From Paraburkholderia aromaticivorans (GTDB taxonomy: Bacteria > Pseudomonadota > Gammaproteobacteria > Burkholderiales > Burkholderiaceae), in contig NZ_CP022990.1 of assembly GCF_002278075.1 (NCBI RefSeq), positions 1,116,001 to 1,180,000 of the forward strand: DNA of 64,000 bases, read 5' to 3'. The translations under genes and the position numbers were made by a program. The notes under the pieces were generated by a model, which did not search any database, was not told where the DNA came from, and worked only from the letters and a program-made list of their open reading frames with translations. This document shows positions 43,830-54,024 of this stretch, piece after piece (position 1 is the first letter of the stretch; every line of letters begins with the position of its first letter).

Positions 43830-45335
43830 TCACGCAAACTCCGGCAACATCGCGTCGATGGCATCGGCCAGCGTGTTGAATGCCGGCGCGATCTCCTCAT
43901 CCGGCACGCACGCGTAGCCGATCAGCAAACCCGACGGCGCCAGCGAAGGTTGCGCGTAATACCCCGACAACGGCCGCACGACGATATTGCGCTCCAGCGC
44001 GGCGGCCGCCACCAGCCGGTCGTCACTGCCGCCGGGCAACTGCATCACGAGATGCAGACCGGCGTCGCCGCCCACGGCCGGCAATGCATCGCCGTAACGG
44101 TGCGCGGCGGCGTCGAGCAGCGTCTGGCGGCGCTGCCCGTAGAGCGTGCGCATCTTGCGGATATGCGACGTGAAATGCCCTTCGGCAATGAACTCCGCGA
44201 GCATCGCCTGCTGCAGCAACTGCCCCTCGCGATACAACTCGGCGCTCGCCGTGGCAAAGCTTTCCGCCAGCGCTTCCGGCACGACGAGGTAGCCGATGCG
44301 CAACCCCGGAAACAACGTCTTGCCGAAACTGCCCACGTAAATCACTTGCCCCGACGTATCCAGGCCCTGCAATGAGGCGAGCGGCCGGCTGCCGTAGCGA
44401 TATTCGCTGTCGTAATCGTCCTCGATGATCCAGCACTGGTTCTGCCGCGCGTATTCGAGCAGCATGCGGCGCCGCGCGAGACTCATCACCATGCCGAGCG
44501 GGTATTGGTGCGAGGGCGTGACGAGCATCAGCTTCGGCGGCTGCGTGAGGTCGTCGGCGCAAGGATTGATGCCTTCCTCGTCGACCGCGATCGGCCGCGA
44601 TTGCAGGCCGGACACGTGCATGACGCTGCGCACGCCCCAATAACAGGGGTCCTCGGTCCAGATCACGTCGCCCGGATCGGACAGCAGCCGCACCGCAAGA
44701 TCGACCGACTGGTGAATCCCGGTCGTGATGATGATCTGCTCGGGCGTGCAGCGCACCGAGCGCGAGGTGCGCAGATAGTCGGCCAGCGCGTGCCGCAGCG
44801 AAGCCAGTCCGCCCCCAGGCGCGTAAGTGAGCAGGTCCGGACGCAGGCGGCGCCAATACTTGTTGTGCAAGCGGCTCCAAACACGCGCCGGAAACTTCGT
44901 GACATCCGGCACGCCGGGCATGAACGCGCCCCATTGACGCTTGGACACACCCGCGCCCGCCACCAGCCGCGCGCCGCGCGTGGAGAGCGCGCGCCTTGCC
45001 TGCAGCGGCAACGGCTCGGGCCGCGCGGCGGGCGCCTCGGCATCGGGCGCGCCGACGATCTCGTCCGGGGCGCTATCGGCGACGAATGTGCCTCGCCCGG
45101 TCGCCGAACTCACATAGCCTTCGAGCACCAGCTGCTCATACACCTGCGTGACGGTATTGCGCCCGATGCCCAACTCCTGCGCCAGCAAACGCGACGACGG
45201 CACCTTGCTGCCCGGCGGCAGTTCGCGCGACAGGATCGCCTGCTGTAAGAGCCGATGCAACTGGCGATAGATCGGCTGGCCATTGCCGCGGTCGAGGCGC
45301 TGGGCCAGCCAGTCGGACAAAACGCTCGCGCGCAT
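43830..45335 (-). CDS. gabR: MocR family regulator, GabR-like
   Basis: A 501-residue fusion of a GntR-type winged HTH (about 1-75, with PPGSKVPSSRLLAQELGIGR) and an aminotransferase-fold domain (about 120-501). The PLP lysine lies in YVGSFGKTLFPGLRIGYLV, and DYDSEYRYGSRP is typical. GabR proteins bind PLP and GABA and activate gabTD, which here is divergent from this gene. AGGAG precedes the ATG. Naming it GabR rests on this context. Confidence 0.9.
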   Translation of the reverse strand: MRASVLSDWLAQRLDRGNGQPIYRQLHRLLQQAILSRELPPGSKVPSSRLLAQELGIGRNTVTQVYEQLVLEGYVSSATGRGTFVADSAPDEIVGAPDAEAPAARPEPLPLQARRALSTRGARLVAGAGVSKRQWGAFMPGVPDVTKFPARVWSRLHNKYWRRLRPDLLTYAPGGGLASLRHALADYLRTSRSVRCTPEQIIITTGIHQSVDLAVRLLSDPGDVIWTEDPCYWGVRSVMHVSGLQSRPIAVDEEGINPCADDLTQPPKLMLVTPSHQYPLGMVMSLARRRMLLEYARQNQCWIIEDDYDSEYRYGSRPLASLQGLDTSGQVIYVGSFGKTLFPGLRIGYLVVPEALAESFATASAELYREGQLLQQAMLAEFIAEGHFTSHIRKMRTLYGQRRQTLLDAAAHRYGDALPAVGGDAGLHLVMQLPGGSDDRLVAAAALERNIVVRPLSGYYAQPSLAPSGLLIGYACVPDEEIAPAFNTLADAIDAMLPEFA

Positions 45336-45343
45336 TGATTGGC

Positions 45344-45382
45344 TCCTATATTTTTATTGAAATGGCTCTGAAGTTAAGAGCC
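45344..45382. promoter_or_regulatory. GGCTC motifs in the gabR-gabT control region
   Basis: GGCTC occurs at 45341-45345 and 45364-45368, with the latter part of an inverted repeat GGCTCT-N7-AGAGCC (45364-45382). MocR regulators bind repeated half-sites in such divergent promoters. The left copy overlaps the gabR ribosome binding site, which would allow autoregulation. Binding is inferred from repetition and position. Confidence 0.4.
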
Positions 45383-45457
45383 AAATCTCATTATAGTCGC
45401 TGCATGTGCTGCGCTGTGGGCGTGGCGTCCGCAAACCGAGGAGCGAAGGAGATGACC

Positions 45458-46741
45458 ATGAAAAATGCCGAACTGAAGAGCCGCAAAGACGCAGCCACGC
45501 CGCGCGGCGTCGGAGTGATGTGCGATTTCTACGCCGAGCGCGCTGAAAACGCGGAACTGTGGGATATCGAAGGCCGCCGTTTCATCGACTTCGCGGCCGG
45601 TATCGCTGTGTGCAACACGGGCCACCGTCATCCGAAGATCGTCGCCGCGATTCGCGATCAGCTCGATCATTTCACCCACACCGCGTATCAGATCGTGCCG
45701 TACGCGTCGTACGTCGAACTGGCCGAGAAGCTCAACGAGCGTGCGCCTGGCGACCATCCGAAGAAAACCGCGTTCTTCACGACCGGCGCCGAAGCCGTCG
45801 AAAACGCGATCAAGATCGCCCGCGCCGCCACCGGCCGCCCTGGCGTGATCGCCTTCACGGGCGGTTTCCACGGCCGCACGCTGATGGGTATGGCCCTGAC
45901 CGGCAAGGTTGCGCCGTACAAGATCGGCTTTGGTCCGTTCCCGTCGGACGTGTTCCACGCACCGTTCCCCAACCCCCTGCACGGCGTGACCACCGCCGAC
46001 TCGCTGAAGGCCATTGAATTCCTGTTCAAGGCCGATATCGATCCGAAACGCGTGGCCGCGATCATTTTCGAGCCGGTTCAGGGCGAAGGCGGTTTCTATC
46101 CGGCGCCGGCCGAGTTCGTGCGCGCCTTGCGCAAGCTGTGCAATGAGCACGGCATTCTGCTGATCGCCGACGAAGTCCAGACGGGTTTCGCACGCACCGG
46201 CAAGCTGTTCGCCATGAATCACTACGACGTGGTGCCCGATCTGATGACGGTCGCCAAAAGTCTCGCCGGCGGCATGCCGCTGTCGGGTGTGATCGGCCGC
46301 GCGGAGGTGATGGACGCCGCGGCGCCCGGCGGCCTCGGCGGCACGTATGCGGGCAATCCTCTGGCGGTGGCCGCGGCGCATGCGGTGCTCGATATCATCG
46401 ACGAAGAGAAGCTGTGCGAACGCGCCACGCTGCTGGGTGACCGCATCAAGGCCAAGCTGATCGCGCTGCAAAGCGAAGTGCCCCAGATCGCTGACGTGCG
46501 TGGTCCGGGCGGCATGGTCGCGGTCGAATTCTGCAAGGCGGGCAGCACGGAGCCGGATGCGGAGTTCACGAGGCGCGTGCAGACGCGCGCGCTCGAACGC
46601 GGCTTGCTGCTGCTCGTGTGCGGCGTCTATTCGAACGTGGTGCGCTTCCTGTTCCCGCTCACGATTCAGGACGCGGTCTTCGAGGAAGCCATGGCGATTC
46701 TCGAAGACGTGATCAAAGATAGCGTCGCGATCACGGCTTGA
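45458..46741 (+). CDS. gabT: GabT, 4-aminobutyrate aminotransferase
   Basis: A 427-residue class III aminotransferase. It has the PLP cofactor-binding patterns FTGGFHGRTLMGMALTGK and LLIADEVQTGFARTGKLFAM, with the PLP lysine in TVAKSLAGGMPLSG. It moves the amino group of GABA to 2-oxoglutarate, giving succinate semialdehyde for GabD. AAGGAG stands before ATGACCATG; either of the two ATGs (45452 or 45458) could be used. It is divergent from gabR and 10 bp upstream of gabD. Confidence 0.95.
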   Translation: MKNAELKSRKDAATPRGVGVMCDFYAERAENAELWDIEGRRFIDFAAGIAVCNTGHRHPKIVAAIRDQLDHFTHTAYQIVPYASYVELAEKLNERAPGDHPKKTAFFTTGAEAVENAIKIARAATGRPGVIAFTGGFHGRTLMGMALTGKVAPYKIGFGPFPSDVFHAPFPNPLHGVTTADSLKAIEFLFKADIDPKRVAAIIFEPVQGEGGFYPAPAEFVRALRKLCNEHGILLIADEVQTGFARTGKLFAMNHYDVVPDLMTVAKSLAGGMPLSGVIGRAEVMDAAAPGGLGGTYAGNPLAVAAAHAVLDIIDEEKLCERATLLGDRIKAKLIALQSEVPQIADVRGPGGMVAVEFCKAGSTEPDAEFTRRVQTRALERGLLLLVCGVYSNVVRFLFPLTIQDAVFEEAMAILEDVIKDSVAITA

Positions 46742-46751
46742 GGAACGACAC

Positions 46752-48212
46752 GTGAGCACATTGACCTTGAAGGACCCGACGCTTCTGAAAACCCACGCCT
46801 ATATCGCGGGCGAATGGCAAGGCGCGGACGACGGCTCGACCTTCGACGTAAAGAACCCCGCCACGGGCGAAATCATCGCGACGGTGCCACGCATGGGCAC
46901 GGCGGAAACCCGCCGCGCGATCGACACGGCCAACGCCGCGTGGCCGGCCTGGCGCGCCACCACGGCAAAGCAGCGCGCGGTGATCCTGCGTAAATGGCAT
47001 GACCTGATGATGGACAACGCCGACGATCTGGCGAAGATCCTCACCACGGAACAAGGCAAGCCGCTCGCCGAAGCGAAGGGCGAGATCCAGTACGCCGCGT
47101 CGTTCCTGGAATGGTTCGCGGAAGAAGGCAAGCGCGTGAACGGCGACACGATCCCGACGCCGGCCGGCGACAAGCGCATCGTCGTGACGAAAGAGCCGAT
47201 CGGCGTTTGTGCGGCCATCACGCCGTGGAACTTCCCGGCGGCGATGATCACGCGCAAGGTCGGTCCGGCGCTCGCGGCGGGCTGCCCGATCATCGTCAAA
47301 CCGGCTGAAGCCACGCCGCTCTCCGCGCTGGCGCTCGCGGTGCTGGCCGAACGCGCGGGCGTGCCGCGCGGCGTGTTCAACGTCGTGACCGGCGAGCCGA
47401 AAGCGATCGGCGCGGAAATGACGGGCAATCCGATCGTGCGCAAACTGTCGTTCACCGGTTCGACGCCGGTCGGCCGTCTGCTGATGGCGCAGTGCGCGCC
47501 GACGGTCAAGAAGGTGTCGCTCGAACTCGGCGGCAACGCGCCGTTCATCGTATTCGACGACGCGGATCTGGATGCCGCGGTGGCCGGCGCGATTGCGTCG
47601 AAGTATCGCAATAGCGGCCAGACCTGCGTGTGCACGAACCGTTTCTACGTGCACGACAAGGTTTACGACGCGTTCGCCGAGAAACTGCGCGTCGCCGTCG
47701 AGCAGCTCAAGGTGGGGCGCGGCACCGAAGACGGTGTCACGCAAGGGCCGCTGATCAACGAAGCAGCCGTGCTCAAGGTCGAGTCGCATATCGAAGACGC
47801 GCTCGCCAAAGGCGCGCGCATCGTCACCGGCGGCAAGCGTCATGCGCTCGGCCATGGCTTCTTCGAGCCGACCGTGCTCGCGGATGTCACGCCGTCCATG
47901 AAGGTCGCGCGCGACGAAACCTTCGGGCCGCTCGCGCCGCTGTTCCGCTTCTCGTCGGACGAGGAAGTGATCCGCCTCGCCAACGACACCGAGTTCGGCC
48001 TCGCGTCGTACTTCTATAGCCGCGATATCGGCCGCGTCTGGCGTGTCGCCGAAGCGCTCGAATACGGCATGGTCGGCATCAACACGGGCCTCATCTCGAA
48101 CGAAGTCGCGCCATTCGGCGGAGTCAAGCAGTCGGGCCTGGGCCGCGAAGGCTCGCATTACGGCATCGACGACTACGTGGTCATCAAGTACCTGTGCGTC
48201 GGCGGGATCTGA
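46752..48212 (+). CDS. gabD: GabD, succinate-semialdehyde dehydrogenase
   Basis: A 486-residue aldehyde dehydrogenase with Glu258 (LELGGNAPF) and the nucleophile Cys292 (NSGQTCVCTNR). ITPWNFPAAMITRKVGPALA is typical of the NADP-dependent GabD group. It oxidises succinate semialdehyde to succinate. Translation starts at a GTG 10 bp after gabT. Two hairpins lie just after the stop. Confidence 0.95.
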   Translation: MSTLTLKDPTLLKTHAYIAGEWQGADDGSTFDVKNPATGEIIATVPRMGTAETRRAIDTANAAWPAWRATTAKQRAVILRKWHDLMMDNADDLAKILTTEQGKPLAEAKGEIQYAASFLEWFAEEGKRVNGDTIPTPAGDKRIVVTKEPIGVCAAITPWNFPAAMITRKVGPALAAGCPIIVKPAEATPLSALALAVLAERAGVPRGVFNVVTGEPKAIGAEMTGNPIVRKLSFTGSTPVGRLLMAQCAPTVKKVSLELGGNAPFIVFDDADLDAAVAGAIASKYRNSGQTCVCTNRFYVHDKVYDAFAEKLRVAVEQLKVGRGTEDGVTQGPLINEAAVLKVESHIEDALAKGARIVTGGKRHALGHGFFEPTVLADVTPSMKVARDETFGPLAPLFRFSSDEEVIRLANDTEFGLASYFYSRDIGRVWRVAEALEYGMVGINTGLISNEVAPFGGVKQSGLGREGSHYGIDDYVVIKYLCVGGI

Positions 48213-48231
48213 GCCTTTAGCGCAAAGGCTC
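48211..48231 (+). terminator. Hairpin directly after gabD
   Basis: A perfect 8-bp stem GAGCCTTT-AGCGC-AAAGGCTC beginning at the gabD stop codon, followed about 20 bp later by a second hairpin (GAAGGCTACGC at 48250-48260 with GCGTAGCCTTC at 48278-48288). Neither has a long T-tract, so termination may be partial. Confidence 0.5.
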
Positions 48232-48755
48232 GGCTATTCGACCGACGCCGAAGGCTACGCCGGCAGCATCCTGTTGCGCGTAGCCTTCGTGAGGCGCATC
48301 CGGCGCGCGGACCGGCTCTCGCGCGCGAACTCCCTCTCTCCCTTTAGGGCTGCCGCCAGGCTCTCTGGCGGTAGCCTGTTACGCTCGTTGGGCGTGCGCG
48401 CACGTACCGCGCGCCGAATCGTCGTTCGGCGCACGAGTTGCTGATTCGCCGCTGCGCCGCACCATTAGCCTTCCCCTCCAGCACTTGTGAACCAGCTTGG
48501 GCGCGCGCACCACGCACCGTCCATCGTCTCGGGTTCAGCACATCCTCGTACTCCGGCTACCGCCTGCGACGCACCTGAGCAACCGACCGAACCAAGGGTT
48601 TCACAGGACGAAACTTTCACTGCTACCCGCCGATAACTCGGAAAGGAACGCACCGGACACCGGGCACTCCACCGGCGCCGCCCGTCGGACCCATTTGCGC
48701 GCCGCCTCGCGTGGCAACCCTGCGCGATTCTCATCCGCTTGCAAGAGGACTCAGG
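48213..48755. other. Gene-free region before the first chemoreceptor
   Basis: About 540 bp without a supported gene. It holds the two hairpins after gabD at the left end and a FliA-type promoter at 48610-48636. The long leader (about 110 bp) between that promoter and the chemoreceptor start contains no obvious ORF. Confidence 0.55.
48610..48636 (+). promoter_or_regulatory. FliA (sigma-28) promoter of the first chemoreceptor
   Basis: GAAA (48610-48613), 15 bp, then GCCGATAA (48629-48636), a perfect sigma-28 -10 element with 3 of 4 bases of the TAAA -35. It lies 120 bp upstream of the chemoreceptor ATG. Confidence 0.75.
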
Positions 48756-50369
48756 ATGCACAAGCTCAGTTTTACGCAAAGACTGTGGCTGCCACTGATC
48801 ATCAGCCTCGGCGCGTTGCTCGCCGTCTCAGTGTCGGCAGCGTGGCAGTCGCGCGAAACGCGCATCGAGGAACGTAAGCACGACCTCACGAACGTCGCGC
48901 ACGTCGGGCTCGGCATCGTGAAGGAGTATGCGGCGCTGGCGCAAAGCGGCGCGCTGCCGGAGGCGGACGCCCGCAAGCAGGCGCTCGAACGCCTGCGCGG
49001 CATCCGCTATGGTGAAGACGGCTACTTCCTCGTGATCGACTCGACGCCGCGCATGGTGATGCATCCCATCAAGCCGGCACTCGATGGCAAGGATCTCGCG
49101 TCCAGCGCCGATGCCGACGGCCGTCACCATTACGTGACGTTCGCGTCGGTTGCGCGGGCGCCGGACGGCGGCTTCGTCGACTACGTGTTCCCGCATCCGG
49201 GCGCGGCGGCGGCACAGGCGGTCGGCAAGATCGGCTACGTGGTGCGCTATGCGCCGTGGGACTGGATCGTCGCGACCGGCGCCTATGTCGACGATATCGA
49301 CGCTGCGTTCATGCAATCGCTGTGGCTGATCGGCGCGGTCTTCGTGGCGGTCTCGGTCGTGCTCGTGACACTCGTCGCGCTCACGAACCGCAGCATCGTT
49401 CGCACGCTCGGCGGAGAGCCGGCCTATGCGGCGAACGTGGCGGACGCGATCGCATCAGGCGACCTCACGGTGGCGATCCGCACGCGCGAGGGCGACACGT
49501 CGAGCCTGCTGCACGTGATGCAGCGGATGCGCGACGCGCTGACGGGCACCGTACGCCAGCTCAAGCATGCTTCCGACAATGTCGCGTGCGGCGCGAACGA
49601 GATCGCGAACGGCAATGCGGATTTGTCGTCGCGCACCGAGAGTCAGGCGGCGTCGTTGCAGGAAACGGCGTCGAGCATGGAGCAGATGACGGCGATGGTC
49701 CGCCAGACCGCGGACCACGCGCGCACCGCGAGCGAGCTTGCGGCCGGCGCCGCGGAGATCGCGAACCGCGGCGGCGACATGATCGCGCGGGCCGTCGCGG
49801 CGATGAAAGCCATCTCGAACGAATCGGGCCGCATGGTCGAGATTATCGCCACGATCGAGGGCATTGCTTTCCAGACCAACATCCTCGCCCTGAATGCCGC
49901 GGTCGAAGCGGCACGCGCGGGCGAGCAAGGCCGCGGCTTCGCGGTCGTCGCGGGCGAGGTGCGCAGTCTCGCGCAGCGCAGCGCGAGCGCGGCGAAAGAA
50001 ATCCGCCTGTTGATCAGTCGCGCGGTGGACAGCGTCGGCAGCGGCGCGACACTGGTCGAAAACACCGGCTCGACGATCGATGAAGCGCGCGACGCGATCA
50101 TGCGCGTCACCGGCGTCGTGCAGGAGATCGCGGCGGCGGCCGCCGAACAGAGCGCCGGCATCGACCAGGTGAATCTCGCGGTCACGCAGATGGACAGCAT
50201 GACGCAGCAGAACGCGGCACTCGTCGAGCAGGCGGCAGCCGCGGCGCAGTCGCTGAAGGAGCAGGCAACGAGCCTGCAACGCGCGGCCGGGGCATTCCAT
50301 GTGGACGACGCCGGCGGCCGCGCACCGATCGCGACATCTTCGGGGCAACGCCGCGCCGCGTTCGCATAA
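48756..50369 (+). CDS. Methyl-accepting chemotaxis protein, single-Cache sensor
   Basis: A 537-residue chemoreceptor. A first membrane segment (about 10-30) precedes a periplasmic Cache_2-type sensor ([20 protein letters not shown] to [17 protein letters not shown]). A second segment (about 185-210) leads to a HAMP-like linker and the signalling domain with the hairpin tip [20 protein letters not shown]. It binds CheW/CheA at the pole. It lacks a C-terminal pentapeptide for CheR/CheB tethering. AGAGGA stands before the ATG at 48756. Ligand is unknown; sCache sensors often bind small carboxylates. Confidence 0.93.
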   Translation: MHKLSFTQRLWLPLIISLGALLAVSVSAAWQSRETRIEERKHDLTNVAHVGLGIVKEYAALAQSGALPEADARKQALERLRGIRYGEDGYFLVIDSTPRMVMHPIKPALDGKDLASSADADGRHHYVTFASVARAPDGGFVDYVFPHPGAAAAQAVGKIGYVVRYAPWDWIVATGAYVDDIDAAFMQSLWLIGAVFVAVSVVLVTLVALTNRSIVRTLGGEPAYAANVADAIASGDLTVAIRTREGDTSSLLHVMQRMRDALTGTVRQLKHASDNVACGANEIANGNADLSSRTESQAASLQETASSMEQMTAMVRQTADHARTASELAAGAAEIANRGGDMIARAVAAMKAISNESGRMVEIIATIEGIAFQTNILALNAAVEAARAGEQGRGFAVVAGEVRSLAQRSASAAKEIRLLISRAVDSVGSGATLVENTGSTIDEARDAIMRVTGVVQEIAAAAAEQSAGIDQVNLAVTQMDSMTQQNAALVEQAAAAAQSLKEQATSLQRAAGAFHVDDAGGRAPIATSSGQRRAAFA

Positions 50370-50673
50370 GCCGCCCCGCCGCGATGCCGGCCGCCGGATC
50401 CCCGGCTACCGCGGCCGTGGCTCCCGCATGCTCCCAAGGCTGGCAAGCATGCTCCACTGACCATGGACCACAGGTCCGGACACGCCGCCGCTTCGAACGA
50501 CGTCGATCGGCGGTGCGCGAGTACCATCGGCCGATTCCGGACGATTAGAAAACAGCGGCGATTACGGATGTACAAACCACCCTACTGCCTGCAAAAATGC
50601 GGGGCAACCGGCGCGCCACGATCCGATCCAGGCACGGTGCCCCGCAACCTCAGCCAACAGTAGGAGGACGTCC
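50370..50673. other. Intergenic region after the first chemoreceptor
   Basis: A 304-bp stretch with no supported gene. The open frame at 50463 has no family features and reads as noncoding. No clear terminator or promoter was identified by eye. Confidence 0.4.
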
Positions 50674-51606
50674 ATGGGCAGGCTTATCCAATCCCCAGCC
50701 GGCAACCGCAGCGCGCGACAGTGGGCGATGGCCGCGCTGCTGGCAGCGTCCTGCTGCCTGTGCCAGAGCGTCTTCGCACAAGCAACCGACAACGCGGCAG
50801 GCCTGCGCGACAAATACCAGAGTCTGACGCAGCAACTCGCGCACAACCAGTTCCAGCGACCGCTGTATCTCGAATCGCAGGAGTTGCCCTCGGCGCTCAA
50901 GGGCGATATTTACGGCGTGCTCAACTATCCGTTCGCGACGGTCAACGGCACGCTCAACGACCCGGCTCAGGGTCCGGCCAACTGGTGCGACGTGCTGATC
51001 CTGCATCTGAACACCAAGTATTGCCATGCATCGACGAGCGCGAGCGGGACGGTCCTCGCGGTGAACATCGGCAAGAAAACCGAGGAATCGCTTTCCTCGT
51101 CCTACCGCGTGCAATTCAACTATCACCCGGTCGCGAGCAACCCGGATTATCTTCGCGTGGAGCTCTCCGCCGCCACGGGGCCGCTGAGCACGAAAGACTA
51201 CCGTATCGTGATGGAGGCGGTACCCGTGGGCGATAACCGCACCTTTATCCATTTGACCTACGCCTACGGTTACGGCACGGCGGGACGCCTTGCGATGAAA
51301 ACCTATCTGGCGACGATCGGCAGCGACAAGGTCGGCTTTTCTTCCACGCCTGATTCGTCGGCGGGCGAAACGCAATTCGTCGGCGGCGTGCGCGGCCTGG
51401 TGGAGCGCAACACCATGCGCTATTACCTCGCCATCGACGCCTATCTGGCTGCGCTGTCCAGCCCGCCCAACGCCCGCCTCGACAAACGTCTCGCCGACTG
51501 GTTCGACGCGACCGAGCGGTATCCGCGGCAATTGCACGAGGTCAGCCGCGCCGACTACATGCAAATGAAGCACAACGAGTATCAACGTCAGCAGACCGCC
51601 CAGTAG
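50674..51606 (+). CDS. Exported protein of unknown function, 310 aa
   Basis: The protein has a clear signal peptide (residues 1-36, ending SVFAQ). The mature part looks beta-rich, with LKGDIYGVLNYPFATVNGTL, the two-cysteine region NWCDVLILHLNTKYCH, and later VGDNRTFIHLTYAYGYGTAG. The two cysteines may form a disulfide in the periplasm. I do not recognise a named family; the fold may be a lipid- or ligand-binding START-like barrel, but this is a guess. TAGGAGGA precedes the ATG. It lies between two chemoreceptor genes, all on the plus strand. Confidence 0.8.
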   Translation: MGRLIQSPAGNRSARQWAMAALLAASCCLCQSVFAQATDNAAGLRDKYQSLTQQLAHNQFQRPLYLESQELPSALKGDIYGVLNYPFATVNGTLNDPAQGPANWCDVLILHLNTKYCHASTSASGTVLAVNIGKKTEESLSSSYRVQFNYHPVASNPDYLRVELSAATGPLSTKDYRIVMEAVPVGDNRTFIHLTYAYGYGTAGRLAMKTYLATIGSDKVGFSSTPDSSAGETQFVGGVRGLVERNTMRYYLAIDAYLAALSSPPNARLDKRLADWFDATERYPRQLHEVSRADYMQMKHNEYQRQQTAQ

Positions 51607-51984
51607 GTCGCGCGGCAGGCGGCGGCCGGGTTCGGCCGGCGGCCTGCCGCGTAGCTGACATCGCAGGCGGTTTCAACCGCCGTCCACCACGTCCGGGGAG
51701 CGTGTGATCCCGCGCCCTGCCTGGGCGACCTCCATCACTCGCCCGCAGCGGCGCTCCAGTCCGTCTCGCCGACACGTTGCACATGGCTGCCAATGGTGAA
51801 TGATCGCCATCACCGGCAGTGAGGCACAGCCCTCGTCCGCATTCGGCCCATCGTGGTCTCAGGTCGAAACCTGTGGGGATGAAGGTCGCGCGCGCCAACC
51901 AAAAAAACGCTAAAGGTTCAACTACGCTGGTCGATATATGTACCATATAGTTAATTTTGCATGTCCGCATGCCGGCCACATTCT
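51607..51984. other. Intergenic region upstream of the second chemoreceptor
   Basis: It begins with an imperfect GC-rich hairpin at about 51611-51650 (GGCAGGC... with ...GGCCTGCC), a plausible end for the exported protein's transcript, though without a T-tract. It ends with the FliA promoter at 51911-51937. No gene is supported between. Confidence 0.5.
51911..51937 (+). promoter_or_regulatory. FliA (sigma-28) promoter of the second chemoreceptor
   Basis: TAAA (51911-51914), 15 bp, then GTCGATAT (51930-51937). This matches the TAAA-N15-GCCGATAA consensus with a perfect -35, exact spacing and 6 of 8 bases in the -10. It is 48 bp upstream of the ATG. Confidence 0.75.
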
Positions 51985-53523
51985 ATGAAAATTTCGACCA
52001 AACTGATTCTGATTGTCGGCACCGCATTGGCCGGCGTGGCAAGCATCGCGGCGCTCGCGCTGTCACAACTCGACCATGCGCTGATCGAGAGCCGTCAGGC
52101 GCAGATTGAAACGCTGCTGACCAAAGCGGAACACCTCGTGCTGTACTACCAGTCGCTCGAAGGGAGCGGCAAGATGAGCCGCGACGAAGCGCAGGCCGCC
52201 GCCAAAACGGCGCTCAGTCAGTTGAACGCGAACAGCCAGAGCTACTACTGGGTGACCAATACGGACAGCATCAACCTGGTCCACCCGAACCCGAGTCTCG
52301 TCGGCACCAAGACGGGCGGCAACAAGACCACATCCGGCGATCTCACGGACACGCAGGCCTATCAACAGGGACTCGCCAAACGACACGTCGCGCTGGTGGA
52401 CGTGCTGGTCAAGCGTTCCCAGGACGGTCCGCTCGAAGGCAAATTACAGGGCGTGGTCGCCATTCCGGCATGGCAATGGTGGATCGGCACAGGGTTTTTC
52501 TATGACGACATTAGCGCGGCCTACTGGAAACTCGCGCGAATGTTGATCGCGATCTCGCTTGCGATCTTTGCCGCGGTCGGCGGCATGGCGTGGGTCATGA
52601 CGCGTAGCGTGAAGCGCGAACTGGGCGGCGAACCGGCCGATGCCGCGGCGTTCGCGGCGCAAATCGCCTCGGGCAATCTGGCCGCCGCGATCAAGCTGGA
52701 ACCGGCTGACCGCTCGAGCTTGCTGTACGCGTTGAGCCAGATGCGGCTGCAGTTGCGCGAACTGGTGCAGGGCATTCAGCGTTCGAGCGATTCGATTGCG
52801 ACCGGCTCGGGTGAAATCGCGCAAGGCAACACCGATCTGTCGCAGCGGACCGAAGAGCAGGCTGCGTCCTTGCAGGAGACGGCGGCCAGCATGGAACAGT
52901 TGACGGCGACCGTAAAGCAGAATGCCGACAATGCGCGCCAGGCGAGCCAGCTAGCGGTGCTCGCGACGGATGCGACCCAGCGCGGCGGCAATGCGGTCGA
53001 TGAGGTGATCGGCACGATGCAAAGCATCGCCGACGAATCGCGCAAAATCGGTCAAATCATCACGGTAATCGAAGGCATCGCGTTCCAGACCAACATTCTC
53101 GCGCTCAATGCCGCGGTCGAAGCGGCACGGGCCGGTGAAGAAGGACGCGGTTTTGCGGTGGTCGCGGGCGAAGTGCGCACGCTCGCGCAACGCAGCGCGG
53201 CGGCCGCGAAAGATATCAAGGAGCTGATCCATTCGTCCGTTGCGCGCGTCGACGACGGCACCGATCAGGTGGCGGTCGCGGGTGAACGGATGAGTGAGAT
53301 CGTAGAGTCGATCCGGCGCGTGAGCGACATCATGGGTGAAATCGCCGCGGCGTCGATCGAGCAGAGCACCGGTATCGAGCAGGTGAATCGTGCGGTGTCG
53401 CAGATGGACGAAGTGACGCAGCAGAATGCGGCGCTAGTCGAACAGGCGGCTGCGGCTGCGGCATCGCTCGATGAGCAGGCCGCCCGGTTGCAGACGATGG
53501 TCGGCACGTTCCGCGTTCAGTAG
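51985..53523 (+). CDS. Methyl-accepting chemotaxis protein, single-Cache sensor
   Basis: A 512-residue chemoreceptor with the same layout as the one at 48756: membrane segment at about 6-27, Cache_2-type sensor ([20 protein letters not shown] to [18 protein letters not shown]), second segment (about 185-205), and signalling domain with [20 protein letters not shown] at its tip. Sensor domains of the two differ clearly, so their ligands probably do too, while signalling halves are very alike. No CheR pentapeptide is seen at the C terminus. The ATG at 51985 begins the hydrophobic segment. Confidence 0.93.
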   Translation: MKISTKLILIVGTALAGVASIAALALSQLDHALIESRQAQIETLLTKAEHLVLYYQSLEGSGKMSRDEAQAAAKTALSQLNANSQSYYWVTNTDSINLVHPNPSLVGTKTGGNKTTSGDLTDTQAYQQGLAKRHVALVDVLVKRSQDGPLEGKLQGVVAIPAWQWWIGTGFFYDDISAAYWKLARMLIAISLAIFAAVGGMAWVMTRSVKRELGGEPADAAAFAAQIASGNLAAAIKLEPADRSSLLYALSQMRLQLRELVQGIQRSSDSIATGSGEIAQGNTDLSQRTEEQAASLQETAASMEQLTATVKQNADNARQASQLAVLATDATQRGGNAVDEVIGTMQSIADESRKIGQIITVIEGIAFQTNILALNAAVEAARAGEEGRGFAVVAGEVRTLAQRSAAAAKDIKELIHSSVARVDDGTDQVAVAGERMSEIVESIRRVSDIMGEIAAASIEQSTGIEQVNRAVSQMDEVTQQNAALVEQAAAAAASLDEQAARLQTMVGTFRVQ

Positions 53524-53706
53524 CACCACGCAACGGCTCCTGCCCACCGCGGCGCGCGTCGCTCATGGACGGGTGCGCGGTGCCGCGATCAACGCACCCG
53601 GTACACCGGTTCGCAAGCCGTTCGCAGGCAATGGAGGCCGGCATCTCCATGTAGAGAGAAAACAAGGTATAGTCCGCAAACGCAGGATTTCGATTACTCC
53701 ATTCTG

Positions 53707-54024
53707 ATGGATCTGAATATGATTCCAATCGGTGCAGCATCCACCCTACTCGGCGGCGTCAGCAGGGTCATCAGTTCCGGGCTGTCGATGCTAACAGGCA
53801 AAAGCTCCGCGAGCGAAGCCAGCCAGTCGAGCTTTGCGGCGCATCTGAAGTCGGCGACATCATCCAAGAGCACCGCCGTAAAAAGCGTGCATCACCACGT
53901 GCCTGCCACGGGCAGCACAGTGAGCGCATTGGCCGGTGCTTCGTCATTGCCGACACACGCCACGGCTGGTGCCGGTACGACTCCGGGCGTCGCCACCGGC
54001 TCGGTCATCAATACCAGCGCGTAA
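53707..54024 (+). CDS. Hypothetical protein, 105 aa, low complexity
   Basis: An open frame starting MDLNMIPIGAASTLLGGVSR. It is rich in Ser, Ala and Thr (for example KSATSSKSTAVKSVHHHVP), with no domain recognised. There is no clear ribosome binding site, but a TATAGT lies about 40 bp upstream. It could be a small secreted or disordered protein, or a noncoding frame. Confidence 0.45.
   Translation: MDLNMIPIGAASTLLGGVSRVISSGLSMLTGKSSASEASQSSFAAHLKSATSSKSTAVKSVHHHVPATGSTVSALAGASSLPTHATAGAGTTPGVATGSVINTSA

Noticed and set aside
46731..48158. A 475-aa frame antisense to gabD
   Set aside because: Composition dominated by Arg, His and Asp with no family features; antisense shadow of a conserved enzyme gene.
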